Below the pieces are notes generated by a model. That model searched no databases. It was given only the letters and a program-made list of their open reading frames with translations, and was not told where the DNA came from. Below are positions 63,388-64,000 of a DNA stretch of 64,000 bases, one piece after another. Source of the DNA: Bacillus sp. P14.5 (lineage in GTDB: Bacteria > Bacillota > Bacilli > Bacillales > Bacillaceae_B); assembly GCF_003316765.1 (NCBI RefSeq), contig NZ_NIJF01000013.1, positions 1-64,000 of the forward strand, read 5' to 3'. Position 1 is the first letter of the stretch; the number at the start of each line of letters is the position of its first letter. The translations under genes were made by a program, and so were the position numbers.

Positions 63388-64000
63388 TTAAAAGAACTTG
63401 AATTTACCTTTTTTCATGACAAGGCCTGCTCCGCCTACCATGTAAAGCGCACGGTTATCAACCATTTTCTTCATGAATGAAGCTTTGGTACCCATCAATT
63501 TCTTGCCGAATACAAGACCGATGGCATCGTCTTCACCCAGGGAACAAACGGTTCCCTTGATGTCCGGCTTGAATTGCTCAAGCGCATCATTGCCTTTAAT
63601 CAGGGCAGCGATATTGCGCGCACAAGTTTCACCCTGCTGCATCGCGATTTGAGCAGTCGGCGGGTATGGACGGTCAACTTCTTCGTTGATCATCAATGAA
63701 CAGTCACCAATGACGAAGATGTTGTCGTGACCCGGAGCTCGCAGATCTTTACCGACTTTAACGCGGGCTCTCATGTTTTCAATACCGGATTTCTCGATGA
63801 CAGGGTTTCCGCGGACTCCCGCAGCCCATACGATTGTTCCAGCTTGAATTTCTTCCACTTCATCTTCACCTTTAGAGATGATGACAGAATTTGCAGTAGC
63901 TTCTTTAAGCGGAGTGCCGATGCGGAATTCCACACCTTTTTTCTCCAGCTTGGCGCGTGCATACTTCACAAGTTCCGGATCGAAACCAGGAAGGATCATT
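63388..64000 (-). CDS. yumB: Type II NADH dehydrogenase YumB, 3' part only
   Basis: The C-terminal ~204 residues of a flavoprotein NADH:quinone oxidoreductase; the gene continues past the window end. The NAD-domain end WAAGVRGNP, the FAD-binding IFVIGDC and the quinone-site/C-terminal [14 protein letters not shown] are visible. The basic C-terminus (MKKGKFKFF) attaches it to the membrane. Next to yuiA as in B. subtilis. Confidence 0.93.
   Translation of the reverse strand, partial: MILPGFDPELVKYARAKLEKKGVEFRIGTPLKEATANSVIISKGEDEVEEIQAGTIVWAAGVRGNPVIEKSGIENMRARVKVGKDLRAPGHDNIFVIGDCSLMINEEVDRPYPPTAQIAMQQGETCARNIAALIKGNDALEQFKPDIKGTVCSLGEDDAIGLVFGKKLMGTKASFMKKMVDNRALYMVGGAGLVMKKGKFKFF

Overview
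The window is chromosomal DNA of a low-GC Firmicute of the Bacillaceae (Bacillus sensu lato). The evidence is gene content and gene order: nearly all recognisable genes match Bacillus subtilis families, and several blocks keep B. subtilis order (yugO-yugN-pgi-yugJ-yuzA; yugI; yugF-patB; kapB-kapD-yuxJ-pbpD; mrpABCDEFG-yuxO-yuzC; yuiF-pepA-yuiD-yuiC-yuiB-yuiA-yumB). Strong AGGAGG-type ribosome binding sites and occasional TTG/GTG starts fit this group. Species cannot be fixed from the sequence alone.

Layout. 1-8.4 kb: the end of a frameshifted IS4-family transposase, an aldo/keto reductase, a YtrA-type GntR/ABC-transporter/DUF418 operon behind a near-perfect operator, and a divergent MFS efflux pump/TetR pair. 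8.8-14.1 kb: tRNA-Ala, a methyltransferase, a secreted beta-propeller protein, and the potassium channel YugO convergent with YugN. 15-20.4 kb: pgi, an SGNH lipase, an iron alcohol dehydrogenase (YugJ), YuzA and an aldehyde dehydrogenase. 20.7-27.2 kb: an arginine/ornithine catabolic block (glutamate dehydrogenase, rocD, rocA, divergent rocR). 27.3-36.9 kb: yugI, an ECF sigma/anti-sigma pair, a sodium-dependent transporter, an XRE regulator, yugF, patB and a Cu/Zn SOD-like lipoprotein. 38-46.6 kb: a cyclophilin lipoprotein, kapB, kapD, yuxJ, a class A penicillin-binding protein and small membrane proteins. 47-52.7 kb: the complete mrpABCDEFG Na+/H+ antiporter operon. 52.9-64 kb: yuxO, yuzC, yuiF, pepA, yuiD, a BtuF-like protein, yuiC, yuiB, yuiA, a NUDIX hydrolase and the 3' half of an NDH-2 gene.

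The most unusual content is not genic. Nine intergenic arrays of quite different sequence share one design: an imperfect palindrome repeated tandemly, in most of them at about 53 bp (close to five helical turns). Three further interspersed palindromic repeat families are present: seven copies of a ~170-bp MITE-like element, three of a ~120-bp GC-rich element and two of a ~270-bp element. The most unusual protein is RocR. It keeps its PAS, Walker A/B and Fis-type helix-turn-helix parts, but has lost the GAFTGA sigma-54 contact loop and both arginine fingers.

Together the genes cover central carbon entry (pgi), amino-acid catabolism (roc genes, gdh), ion homeostasis (mrp, yugO, yuiF, NSS transporter), envelope work (PBP, YuiC, ECF/anti-sigma) and sporulation-linked functions (kapB, kapD, yuzC).
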